Shown piece by piece: positions 36,958 to 45,177 of a DNA stretch of 64,000 bases (position 1 is the stretch's first letter; each line of letters opens with the position of its first letter). Made by a program: the position numbers and the translations under genes. The stretch spans positions 62,001 through 126,000 of the forward strand of contig NZ_BMSA01000028.1 of assembly GCF_014648915.1 (NCBI RefSeq), given 5' to 3'. The stretch is from Streptomyces phaeofaciens. Lineage in GTDB: Bacteria > Actinomycetota > Actinomycetes > Streptomycetales > Streptomycetaceae. The notes beneath the pieces were generated by a model. It had not been told where the DNA came from. It saw only the letters and a list, made by a program, of their open reading frames with translations, and did no database searches.

Positions 36958-37502
36958 CACTTCTCCCGTTCGGCCAGTTCCTTGACGGCGGCGAGGTTGG
37001 ACCTGATGCCGGTCTCGAACTCACGCATCCGCACGAACACGATCTTCTGTTCCTTGTCCGGCATCGCCTCGATCGCCACACTCAGCCCGGACCGGTCCGG
37101 TCCCAGCTGTGCCCACTGCTCCAGCAGCGTGCCCGCCCCCCGCGGGCGCAGCGTGAACCGCCACAGGCTCATCGGGTGGGCGGGGTCGCCCACGGCCCAG
37201 GCGAAGGACCGCGGCTCCTCGCAGTCCACGACCGTGCTGACCGTCTCCCAGTTGCCCAGCGCGGGGTGGGTACTGCGCCCGAGGAACCGGTTCCCGGGCC
37301 GCGGGCCGGTCGCGCCGTCCAGCCATTCGACGTGCTTCAGCTCGGCGCTGAGCCTGGGCATCAGATGGATGTCGCTGACATAGCCCCACAGGCACTCCGG
37401 GGGCGCGTCGACGTACGCCTCGGCGGAGACGGTGGGCGTGTCCGCGTAGACCTGTCCCGTCCACTCCATGACCTCGAACTCCTCTCCCTCTGCGACCTGC
37501 AT
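36957..37502 (-). CDS. SRPBCC-family (START-like) protein
   Basis: 181-residue soluble helix-grip protein: SAEAYVDAPPECLWGYVSDIHLMPRL start, a WLDG loop, strands and a long C-terminal helix ending in AAVKELAEREK. Likely binds a hydrophobic ligand. It is the first gene of the operon with the F420-type oxidoreductase (TGATG overlap) and lies 84 bases from the divergent HxlR regulator. An AT-rich patch (TTGCTTATTAAGAC) in that gap probably holds the promoters and operator. Confidence 0.8.
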   Translation of the reverse strand: MQVAEGEEFEVMEWTGQVYADTPTVSAEAYVDAPPECLWGYVSDIHLMPRLSAELKHVEWLDGATGPRPGNRFLGRSTHPALGNWETVSTVVDCEEPRSFAWAVGDPAHPMSLWRFTLRPRGAGTLLEQWAQLGPDRSGLSVAIEAMPDKEQKIVFVRMREFETGIRSNLAAVKELAEREK

Positions 37503-37586
37503 AGTTGCTTATTAAGACTCACTGGCGCAAGACCTGGACACCCTGCTGTCTGCTGAGTTTCGTCGAAAGACTCGTACCATCGGGGC

Positions 37587-38171
37587 ATGAGGCGTACGTC
37601 GTTCGCGAACTGGCCCTGCTCGGTGGCCAGGACCATGGACCTGCTCGGCGACTGGTGGACCCCCCTGGTGCTCAGGGAGGCGTTCTACGGGATCCGCCGG
37701 TTCGACGAGTTCCAGCAGGAGCTGGGCATCGCCCGCAACACCCTGTCGGAGCGGCTCCGCAGGCTCGTGGATGCGGGGCTGCTCGAAAAGCATGTGTACG
37801 AGACCCAGCCGGTCCGCCACGAGTACCTGCTGACCGAGTCCGGCCGTGACTTCTTCGGCGTGATCCTCGCCATGACGGACTGGGGCGACCGCTGGCTGGC
37901 GGACGAGGCGGGGCCGCCGGTGATCACCCGGCACGAGACCTGCGGCCACGACGCCCACGGCGAAGTGGTGTGCTCCCACTGCAAGGAACCGCTCGCCTGG
38001 GAGGACGTCACCCCGCGCCCCGGCCCCGGCTACCCGGCGAAACTCCTCGACCGCCCGGACATCAGACGCCGATTCAAGCTGGACGAGCCGGCGACGGCAG
38101 CGAAGCCGGACGAGCCGACGACGACAGCCAAGCCGAAGGAGCCGGCCGAGCCGGCGACGGCAGCGGACTGA
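37587..38171 (+). CDS. HxlR-family transcriptional regulator
   Basis: 194-residue winged-helix regulator. The HxlR core spans about residues 10-100: CSVARTMDLLGDWWTPLVLREAF, RNTLSERLRRLVDAGLLEKH, then a wing with RHEYLLTESG. A CxxC near 131 (CSHCKEP) may be redox or metal sensing. The tail is a low-complexity repeat of DEP/KPxEP-TAA units (about 162-194). Divergent from SRPBCC-oxidoreductase, its probable targets. Confidence 0.88.
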   Translation: MRRTSFANWPCSVARTMDLLGDWWTPLVLREAFYGIRRFDEFQQELGIARNTLSERLRRLVDAGLLEKHVYETQPVRHEYLLTESGRDFFGVILAMTDWGDRWLADEAGPPVITRHETCGHDAHGEVVCSHCKEPLAWEDVTPRPGPGYPAKLLDRPDIRRRFKLDEPATAAKPDEPTTTAKPKEPAEPATAAD

Positions 38172-38294
38172 CCCCGCACCGGGCCGGGACCCGGCTCCGG
38201 GCCAGAAGGTCCGTCAGTCCGTCCGGCTCGCGAGGAGGCGGTCCGCGATGGCGTCCAGCTGCCGGGCGGACGTGCCGAGCAGCGCACGGCGGGC

Positions 38295-38890
38295 TCATGC
38301 CCGCTTGAGCAGGACGTGCGCGCTCGCCTCCCAGGTGAAACCCATACCGCCGTGTGTTTGCAGGTTGTCGGCGCTCGCCGCGTCGGCGACATCTCCGGCC
38401 GCCTGTACGGCGAGGCCGGCGGCGTGCGGATCACCGGTCGCCGCCGCCCAGTGCAGCAGCAGTCGCGCGGCGTCGACCTGGGCGTGCCGGTCGGCCAGGG
38501 TGTGCTTGACCGCCTGGAACGAGCCGATCGGGCGCCCGAACTGACGCCGTTCCTTGGCGTGGCTCACCGCCGAGTCCACGCACTGTCCCGCCAGGCCCAC
38601 CAGTTCCGCCGCGAACAGCGTGCGGACCGCCGCGAGCGTCCGGCCGCCGAACTCACCCGGTCCGAGTACGTGGGCGTCGACGGAGGTCAGTTCGATCGCG
38701 GCGACCCGTTCCACGACGTTCAGTCCGTCTCGGGCCGTCCGCTCCATGCCGGGCCGGTCCAGTCGTAGCGACACCAGTGCCCCGCCCGCCACGGCCACCA
38801 GAACGTCGGCGTCCCGGCCGTACGGCACGGCCGTCAGCGACCCGCTCACCCTGCCGCCCTCCAGACGCAGCGCGTCGGGCCGGTGACGGC
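38295..38890 (-). pseudogene. Acyl-CoA dehydrogenase, 5'-truncated remnant
   Basis: About 198 codons read as the middle and C-terminal part of an acyl-CoA dehydrogenase: a beta-domain remnant (LRLEGGRVSGSLTAVPYG), then ELVGLAGQCVDSAVSHAKERRQFGRPIGSFQAVKHTLAD and a C-terminal QTHGGMGFTWE motif. The FAD-binding N-terminal half is missing and the frame upstream becomes nonsense, so the gene was cut near 38890. Another acyl-CoA dehydrogenase piece begins right there on the opposite strand. Confidence 0.75.
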
Positions 38891-38910
38891 CGACGACCGT
38901 CTCCCGTGGG

Positions 38911-39120
38911 CTGGAGGACGACCCCGACATCCGACAGCGTCTCGCCTGGTGCCACGTCCAGGTCGAGCAACTGCGCTGCCAGAGCCTGCGGTTGGCCACC
39001 CGGCTCGTCGACGGACACGAGCCCGGCCCCCAGGCCACGGTCGTGAAGTTGCTGACCAGCGAGTACCTGCGCCGTGAACCCGAGGCCTTGCGCCGGGTGT
39101 TCCTCGACCGCGAGACCCGT
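38911..39120 (+). pseudogene. Second acyl-CoA dehydrogenase remnant, opposite strand
   Basis: A frame starting at the break point reads LEDDPDIRQRLAWCHVQVEQ, then LATRLVDGHEPGPQATVVKLL, which resembles the C-terminal helical domain of acyl-CoA dehydrogenases (helix pair and GPxAxxxKLL). No start and no flavin domain. After about 39085 the sequence drifts. Between 39120 and 39410 two further protein-like pieces in different frames are not recognised. The whole stretch is decayed. Confidence 0.5.
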
Positions 39121-39411
39121 TGGCGGAGGATGACGCCCGGCTGGCAGACGACTCGGCGATCGTCTCGATCCGCCCCGCCCCTGACTCACCGCCGGTCGGC
39201 CGCCTCGCACGCGAGGGCGACCTCCTCGAAACCGCGTTGGAGGCCGGGCGCGCGGCGGTCCACCAGGCCTACGACCACCTTCCCGACACCTGTACCCGCA
39301 CAGCGGCCGCTGACCGACGACGAGTACGGGCAGCAGCACGCGGGCTCCGGCAGGACCGTGGAGCGGACCATCGAGGACCACCTGGCGGAGCGGCCATGGA
39401 TGCACGACCCC

Positions 39412-40167
39412 TCAGCTCCGCACCCCGGCCCCCGCCAAGGCGAGGAGGACGCGCCGGGTCTTGCTCTCGGGGTCCTCGGAGAGCGTCACCCCGCGCTCCG
39501 TCACCGCGTCCCGCAGCTTTCGCTGCTTGCGCTCGGCCCGCGCGGCGAACTCCTCGGCGTCGTCCTCGTCCTTGGGCTTCACCCGGATCGAGGCCTCCAG
39601 GAACTCCAGACCTGCGACCGACCACGCTTCCAGGTCCACCTCCAGGTCGCCGAGCGGAACGTCGTCGACCTTCGTCGAGAGGATCGGCCCCAGCGCGACC
39701 AGTCCGTCGAGCCGGGCAGGGGGCGCGCAGGCGTGCACGAACTGGTGCTGCACCGCGTCGATCGGCGCGGCAGCGTCAGCTCCTTGTTGGACCGCGCCCA
39801 ACAGGGTCCCCGGCTTGTGATCGCGCACCAAGGAGGCGGCCAGCACATGGCCGTTCGCCGACCAGTCGTCCTCGATCTTGTAGGTGATCGGTTCCACCTC
39901 GAAGGGCGCGGAGAACCGGCCGACCAGCGACTTCCGCTCACAGGGGCGCAACTTGACGGTCAGGTCGTCCGACTTCCCACCGATCCGGAAGCGCACGATC
40001 ACGCCGTCTTCCAGGAGTGGCACGTGCCCCTCCTCGACACCGTCCCGGTCTTCGGCGAACCAGATGCGACGCCTCGTCATCGGTCCATGCGACCCGCCGA
40101 GGGCCGCCAGTGCCGCAGCCACGTCACCCTCGACATTGACCTTGATCTCGACCGGCAACAGGTCCAT
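39412..40167 (-). CDS. CYTH-like or uncharacterised conserved protein
   Basis: 251-residue soluble protein. The N-terminus (LLPVEIKVNVEGD, then TRRRIWFAEDRDG) has an E-x-K on a first strand followed by a basic strand, reminiscent of CYTH-type triphosphate-tunnel enzymes. The C-terminus is helical with an EEFAARAERKQRKLRD segment. The assignment is weak: the second acidic motif is not clear. The ATG at 40167 has GGGAG upstream; the open frame beyond lacks coding character. Confidence 0.4.
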   Translation of the reverse strand: MDLLPVEIKVNVEGDVAAALAALGGSHGPMTRRRIWFAEDRDGVEEGHVPLLEDGVIVRFRIGGKSDDLTVKLRPCERKSLVGRFSAPFEVEPITYKIEDDWSANGHVLAASLVRDHKPGTLLGAVQQGADAAAPIDAVQHQFVHACAPPARLDGLVALGPILSTKVDDVPLGDLEVDLEAWSVAGLEFLEASIRVKPKDEDDAEEFAARAERKQRKLRDAVTERGVTLSEDPESKTRRVLLALAGAGVRS

Positions 40168-40613
40168 GGCGTCGCTCCCGCACATGAGGGGAATTCGAAG
40201 GCGAGCAAGGCAGGCAGGTGGCGTCGAGCGGTGCGTCAGTAGTCCGTCAGCGGTCCGTCGACAGTCCGACGAGGATGTGACGGGTCCCGTTCGACACCGT
40301 GTGAAGACCGACGGTGCATCGGTGCTCCTGAATACGCCTCGGTACCAGGCTATCCCCACCACGCGCCGCCCGCAGTCCGGAAGCGATCACGCCGTCCCGG
40401 GCAACGCACGTCGCGATGCCGCAAGTTGCCCCCATACCGTCCTTGGTTCAGCCTTCAAGTGAACCGACGTGACGCGCCGGCACGGGAGTTGACGGACCTT
40501 CGCCCACCGCATCGCTCCGCGCCAGGTCCCTCGGCCCGCACCGATCGACGCGCTTCTCCCGAGTGGCAGTCGGCTGCCGCCCGGCACAGACTGGAAGGTA
40601 CGGGCGGCGGAGG

Positions 40614-41150
40614 ATGCCGAGTGCATCGGCCGAGCGGTGGGCGCCCCACAAGTCCGGCACAACGCCGCCCACCGATACGGAGATTCTCGTGTACGGGCAC
40701 GTGCGAAGCGTCACCGACCGGCAACCGGTCCCCCTGATCGAAGTCAGCGTCCATCGCGACGGGATCGTCGTCGACCACACCCACACGGACTCCGAAGGAC
40801 GGTACGACCTGGCGGTCCCCGCGGAAGACCTGGTCACCGTCCGGTTCGACACCCGTCCCACGCTGACCAACGCCGAGGACTGGCATCCGTCGGTGGTGGC
40901 GAACGTGGCGGCGAGCGACAAGGTCGCCCTGGACCGGTATCTCCTCGCCACCGGCCACGGCGCCGACGAGGCATCGGCGGTGGACGCCCTGAGTGGATAC
41001 CTCTTCGCCGCCGGTGCATGGGCGGAAACCGGGCGGAACGCCGAGTACGCCCGAGCGGCGGCCTCCCGGCTGGCCGGTCTCAAGCTGACGAGCAGGGTTC
41101 TTCAGGAATTGCAGCTACGGCTCATCGAACACTTCCGGGCCCCCGAGTAA
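40614..41150 (+). CDS. Carboxypeptidase-regulatory-like domain protein
   Basis: About 178 residues. Residues about 22-100 form a beta-sandwich like the transthyretin/carboxypeptidase D regulatory fold: ILVYGHVRSVTDRQPVPLIE, then DHTHTDSEGRYDLAVPAED. The C-terminal 60 residues are helical. There is no signal peptide from this start. GGAGG lies only two bases before the ATG, so the exact start is doubtful. Function unknown; related domains occur as accessory modules in actinobacterial conflict proteins. Confidence 0.5.
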   Translation: MPSASAERWAPHKSGTTPPTDTEILVYGHVRSVTDRQPVPLIEVSVHRDGIVVDHTHTDSEGRYDLAVPAEDLVTVRFDTRPTLTNAEDWHPSVVANVAASDKVALDRYLLATGHGADEASAVDALSGYLFAAGAWAETGRNAEYARAAASRLAGLKLTSRVLQELQLRLIEHFRAPE

Positions 41151-41159
41151 GGGGCCCGG
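41135..41159. terminator. Hairpin terminator overlapping a stop codon
   Basis: Perfect 9-base arms CCGGGCCCC / GGGGCCCGG with a 7-base loop that contains the TAA stop of the preceding gene. It lies between convergent genes. Confidence 0.7.
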
Positions 41160-41189
41160 ACGGGCTTGCGGAGGCGCCGGGAGTGCCGG

Positions 41190-41774
41190 TCAGTCGCGGG
41201 TCTTGTCGAGCAGTTCCAGGATGTCGGCCGCGGTGCCCGATTCGCCGAGGCGCGGGAAGACGCGTTCGACGCTGCCCCGGTGGGCCTCGGCGTCGCCGTC
41301 GGCCATGGCGTCGGTGGCCAGGGTGACGTGGTAGCCGTGCTCGTAGGCGGCGCGGGCGGTGGACTCGACGCCGATGCTGGTGGCGATGCCCGTCAGCACG
41401 ATCTGGGTGACGCCGCGTCGGCGGAGCTGCACGTCGAGGTCGGTGCCGTGGAAGGCGTTCCAGTTGTGCTTGGTGACGTGGATGTCGCCGGGGTGGCCGG
41501 ACAGTTCGTCGACGATGACGTCCCAGCCGTCCGGAAAGGTCAGGCCACGGGCCTGGCGCTCGGTGCGGCCGGGGACGGCGTCGGCCCAGTCGGCGGCGAA
41601 GGAGACCCTGACCAGAACGACGGGCAGGCCGTGGGAGCGGAAGGCGTCGGCGAGTTCGGCGGTGCGGGCAACGACGTCCGCAGCGGGGTGCGGCTCGACG
41701 GGCATACCGACGATGCCGTTCTGGAGGTCGATGGCGACGAGGGCGGTGCGCGGGTCGAGGGTGGTGAGGGACAT
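41190..41774 (-). CDS. Isochorismatase-family hydrolase lacking the catalytic cysteine
   Basis: 194-residue cysteine-hydrolase fold. The catalytic Asp strand is seen (LVAIDLQNGIVG) and a lysine-bearing loop (HVTKHNWNAF). The motif that normally carries the nucleophilic cysteine reads GIATSIGVESTARAA, with Gly in the Cys position. This variant is common in one actinobacterial branch, so the protein may be an isochorismatase-like hydrolase with another nucleophile or a non-enzymatic relative. It lies downstream of the MarR gene on the same strand after 313 bases with nothing else visible. Confidence 0.8.
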   Translation of the reverse strand: MSLTTLDPRTALVAIDLQNGIVGMPVEPHPAADVVARTAELADAFRSHGLPVVLVRVSFAADWADAVPGRTERQARGLTFPDGWDVIVDELSGHPGDIHVTKHNWNAFHGTDLDVQLRRRGVTQIVLTGIATSIGVESTARAAYEHGYHVTLATDAMADGDAEAHRGSVERVFPRLGESGTAADILELLDKTRD

Positions 41775-42087
41775 GGGGTGGATCAGGCCTTTCGTGGGTG
41801 AGCCGACCGCCGGGTGAACGGTACGGCAGGGTGGTCGCCGGCAGCGGCGCGGAGTCGACCGCGCTCGCGACCGGGCCGACGGGATGAGCAGGGCCGAGCA
41901 GGGCCGTGCCGTGCCGCGGTCCGGATCTGTCGGTGCGGCGGGACCAGCCGCACGGGCCGCCGGCCACGCCGCGGAGGTGTCGCACGGGCGCAGCGCCCTG
42001 GGCCGCGATCAGTACGACCGGTGCGGGTGCGAGCGCGTCCGTCCGCCAGGTCGGCGTCGGTCGCGCCGCGGCCCTGGCGTATCGGTG

Positions 42088-42534
42088 TCAGGGCTGCGAC
42101 AGCCGTTCCAGCAGTTCCAGCGCGGTGAGAACCGTCCGCCGTTCATCCTCGGTGAAGCGGTCCTGGAAGGCGCGGGCCAGCCACTCCTCGCGCGCCTGGC
42201 GGTTGCCTTCGATCCGGGCACGGCCCGTGTCGGTCAGTGTGACGAGTTGGCGGCGGCCGTCGGCGGGGTCGGGGGCACGGCGGATCAGCCCGTGCTGGTC
42301 GAGTGCGGCCAGCGTGGCCGCCATGGACTGGGGGCGCACGCCCTCGGCCGAGGCGAGGGCACTGGCCGTGGCGGCGCCGTGCTTGCCCACCAGGGTGAGC
42401 GCCGACTCCTGCGAGGGGGTGAGAACGCCTTCGTCCTCCTCCCGTGCGACTTCGCGGATACGGCGTCGCAGTCTGCTGAACACCACCCGCAGGTCGCGGG
42501 CCGCGCGGGTCGCGGAGTCGGAGATGTGTGGCAT
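42088..42534 (-). CDS. MarR-family transcriptional regulator
   Basis: 148-residue winged-helix protein. LTPSQESALTLVGKHGAAT, the recognition helix region VRPQSMAATLAALDQHGLI and the wing DPADGRRQLVTLTDTG are typical of MarR. A 26-base perfect palindrome lies 34-59 bases upstream of its start, so it is probably autoregulated. The isochorismatase-like gene downstream may be in its regulon. Confidence 0.9.
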   Translation of the reverse strand: MPHISDSATRAARDLRVVFSRLRRRIREVAREEDEGVLTPSQESALTLVGKHGAATASALASAEGVRPQSMAATLAALDQHGLIRRAPDPADGRRQLVTLTDTGRARIEGNRQAREEWLARAFQDRFTEDERRTVLTALELLERLSQP

Positions 42535-42567
42535 ACCGCCACGCTAGAACCAGCAGGCGCAACTGTC

Positions 42568-42593
42568 CAGGTAAAACTGTTCAGTTTTACCTG
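42568..42593. promoter_or_regulatory. 26-base perfect palindrome, MarR operator
   Basis: Arms CAGGTAAAACTG / CAGTTTTACCTG around a central TT form a perfect inverted repeat. It is the most AT-rich palindrome nearby and lies in the promoter region of the MarR gene. It is very likely that protein's own operator. Confidence 0.8.
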
Positions 42594-42624
42594 TCTATTA
42601 ATCCGGGGTGTACGGGCGGCCCGC

Positions 42625-43257
42625 TCAGACCTCCCGCCGACGCCGGAACACCACCGCCGCCGCGACCCCGCCGATGACGCCGAACAGATGCCCCTGCCAG
42701 CTGACCCCGGTCGTCGTGGGCAGAACGCCCCAGAGGATGCCCCCGTAGACGACACCGACGAGGAGGCCGAGGAGCACGTCACCTATCCGGCGGTCGACGA
42801 AGCCCCGGGTCACGAGATGGCCGAACAGGCCGAAGACGACCCCGGACGCGCCCGCGGTCACGGAGTGCGCCGGAGCCGTGAGCCAGACACCGAGGCCGCT
42901 CACCAGGATGATCACGGCGACGACGGCGAGGAAGCGACGGATCCCGGACAGCGCGGCCAGGAACCCCATGACCAGCAGCGGCCAGCTGTTCGCCGCGACA
43001 TGATCGAACCCGAAGTGCAGGAACGCGGCGGGCACGATGTCGCCCAGCTCACCGACCTCGCGAGGCGTGATGCCGAAGGTGTCCAGGGCATGCCCGCTGA
43101 CCGCGTCGATGCCCTCCAGCAACCACAGCAGGGCGACCCAGCCGACGACCAGCACGGCCGCGTCCCGGACCCGCGCCCGCCGCTCCTGCGGCACGGGGCG
43201 CTCCACGCCGTACGGTCCGTTCCGCGATCCGGCACCGAAGTGCGATCCAAACGCCAC
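42625..43257 (-). CDS. Rhomboid-family intramembrane serine protease
   Basis: 210-residue protein with about six membrane spans. Rhomboid catalytic motifs are present: serine in TAGASGVVFG (GxSG) and histidine in WQGHLFGVIGG. An HFGFDHVAANSWPL segment matches the rhomboid HxxxxHxxxN signature. It would cleave membrane-embedded substrates. The N-terminal 30 residues are basic and cytoplasmic. It is upstream of the MarR gene on the same strand but separated by the palindrome. Confidence 0.9.
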   Translation of the reverse strand: MAFGSHFGAGSRNGPYGVERPVPQERRARVRDAAVLVVGWVALLWLLEGIDAVSGHALDTFGITPREVGELGDIVPAAFLHFGFDHVAANSWPLLVMGFLAALSGIRRFLAVVAVIILVSGLGVWLTAPAHSVTAGASGVVFGLFGHLVTRGFVDRRIGDVLLGLLVGVVYGGILWGVLPTTTGVSWQGHLFGVIGGVAAAVVFRRRREV

Positions 43258-43617
43258 AGCAACCCCCTTCGATACCCTTGCCTCCTACCAAACGCAGGGA
43301 CGACTCGCCCGGTTCCAGCCGCACGGCCTCGGCAGACACGGCTGTGTCCGCCCCGCCCGGCGGCCATCAATCGCCTTTCGCACCGGGCGACCGAGAGCTA
43401 GTGTTCGGGTGCGGCGAGTGACCCACGAGGAGCCGTACGAGGAGCTGGGACATGATCGGTCGTCCGAGCGCGCGTTGACGTCGTAGGCCGTGACCGGCCG
43501 GTCATCGCGTGCTGCGCTTGATGATGCGGCACAGCGAGCCTTCTCCCGCCTGAATCGCCGGTGCACCTTTCGCGTGTTCGGCGCCGGGCCTCGTTGTCGG
43601 CAATCCAAGGGATCACC
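43258..43617. other. Divergent intergenic region with a palindrome
   Basis: 360 bases between rhomboid (reverse) and MFS (forward) genes, with no gene seen. It contains the perfect 14-base palindrome TGACCGGCCGGTCA (43491-43504), a possible operator or hairpin. Confidence 0.45.
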
Positions 43618-44970
43618 GTGCCGTCCGCTTCCTCCGCTGTACCCGACTCCGGTCGGCCTGTTCCGTCGAGCCTGTGGCGGGACGCCGACTTCCGCAGACT
43701 CTGGACGGGGCAGACGGCCTCCCAGTTCGGCGAACACGCAAGTCTGGTGGTTCTGCCGCTCTTCGCCGTCCTGACGCTCGACGCCGGTGCCGGCCAGTTG
43801 GGTGTCCTCCGTGCGGTGGGGCAGGCACCGATCCTGTTGCTCTCGCTCTTCGCCGGCGCGTGGGTGGACGGGTGGCGGACCCGTACGACGATGGTGCTCA
43901 CGGATGCCGGCCGGGCCCTGGCCCTGGGCGCCGCCGCCGTGGCCGGCCTCTTCGGCCGGCTCGGCCTGCCCGCCCTGCTCGCGCTCGCCTTCGCCGTCGG
44001 GACCCTGTCCGTGTTCTTCGACGTGGCATACCAGGCGTCTCTCGTACGGCTGGTGAAACGTGATCAGCTCGTGTGGGGCAACAGCGCGCTCGAGGGCAGC
44101 CGGTCCGCGGCGCAGATCGGCGGTCCAGCCCTCGGCGGTGCGTTGGTGTCCCTGCTGTCGGCGCCGATCGCCGCGGCCTCCAGCGCCTTGTTCTTCGCGC
44201 TGTCGTTCCTGTCGATCCGGCGGATCCGGCGAACCGAATCGATCCCGGGGCGCCCGGAACGTCCCCCTCGGGTATGGCGGCGGATTCTTGAGGGCCTGCG
44301 CTTCGTCGCCGGCGACACCGCGCTGCGCGCCGTGGGCCTGGCCTCGGCCGCCTTCCAGTTCTCCTTCGCGGCCATGATGACCGTCTATCTGCTCTTCCTG
44401 CCGCGGCAACTGCACCTGTCGGGCACCGTCGTCGGACTGGCTCTCGCGGCGGCGGGGCCGGGTGCGCTGTTGGGCTCGCTGCTGGCCGCCCGCCTGCCGG
44501 ACCGGGTCGGGTACGGCGCCGTGCTCGTGTATGCGGCGGCACTCGGTGACGGCGCGTTCCTGTGCGTACCCGCGCTGCACGGCCCCTCCGCGACGACGGT
44601 CGCCACGCTTCTCGCGGTCAGCTTCGTGTTCGGGGCCGGGGGCCAGTTGGTGAACGTCACGGTCATGGCCGTCCGCCAAGCCGTCACTCCTGCCGGGATG
44701 CAGGGTCGTGCGGCCGCGACGATCACGTTCGTCGGCATGGGGCTGACACCGCTCGGTTCTCTGCTCGGCGGATTTCTCGCGCAGGCGTGGGGTCTGCGCA
44801 CCAGCCTCCTGGTGACGGCCACAGGCATGCTGCTGTCACCGGTGGTGATGGCGTCATCCCCGCTCGCACGCCTGGGACGAGCGCTTCCGGCCCGGCGAGA
44901 CACGGCCGACGGCAGCGCGGGGATCACCGACCGTCGGCCTCCGACGGCCCGACACACTCCACGTCGGTAG
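43618..44970 (+). CDS. MFS exporter
   Basis: 450-residue major facilitator of the MFS_3/enterobactin-exporter-like group, with about 12 spans. FRRLWTGQTASQFGEHASLV at the N-terminus and the DGWRTRTTMVLTDAGRA loop are family hallmarks. I chose the GTG at 43618 with AAGGGATC upstream. The C-terminal 30 residues are polar. Likely exports a siderophore, macrolide or similar small molecule; context does not decide. Confidence 0.85.
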   Translation: MPSASSAVPDSGRPVPSSLWRDADFRRLWTGQTASQFGEHASLVVLPLFAVLTLDAGAGQLGVLRAVGQAPILLLSLFAGAWVDGWRTRTTMVLTDAGRALALGAAAVAGLFGRLGLPALLALAFAVGTLSVFFDVAYQASLVRLVKRDQLVWGNSALEGSRSAAQIGGPALGGALVSLLSAPIAAASSALFFALSFLSIRRIRRTESIPGRPERPPRVWRRILEGLRFVAGDTALRAVGLASAAFQFSFAAMMTVYLLFLPRQLHLSGTVVGLALAAAGPGALLGSLLAARLPDRVGYGAVLVYAAALGDGAFLCVPALHGPSATTVATLLAVSFVFGAGGQLVNVTVMAVRQAVTPAGMQGRAAATITFVGMGLTPLGSLLGGFLAQAWGLRTSLLVTATGMLLSPVVMASSPLARLGRALPARRDTADGSAGITDRRPPTARHTPRR

Positions 44971-45177
44971 GCAATTCTGCGAATCGCGGGCGGCACCGCC
45001 ACCGTCTAACGTTCGTATGGCAACCGCGGGCAAGGACATGGGCAAGGGCACGGGTTCTCCGGCCTGTTGCCGGTACGGGCCTCCGTCCGTTTCGCCCATG
45101 GGCCCTGGCGGCCGGCGGCCCTACCGCCCGTTGTCCGTACTGCGCGTTGTCCGCACTGCCCGTGTCGAGGAGGCCTC

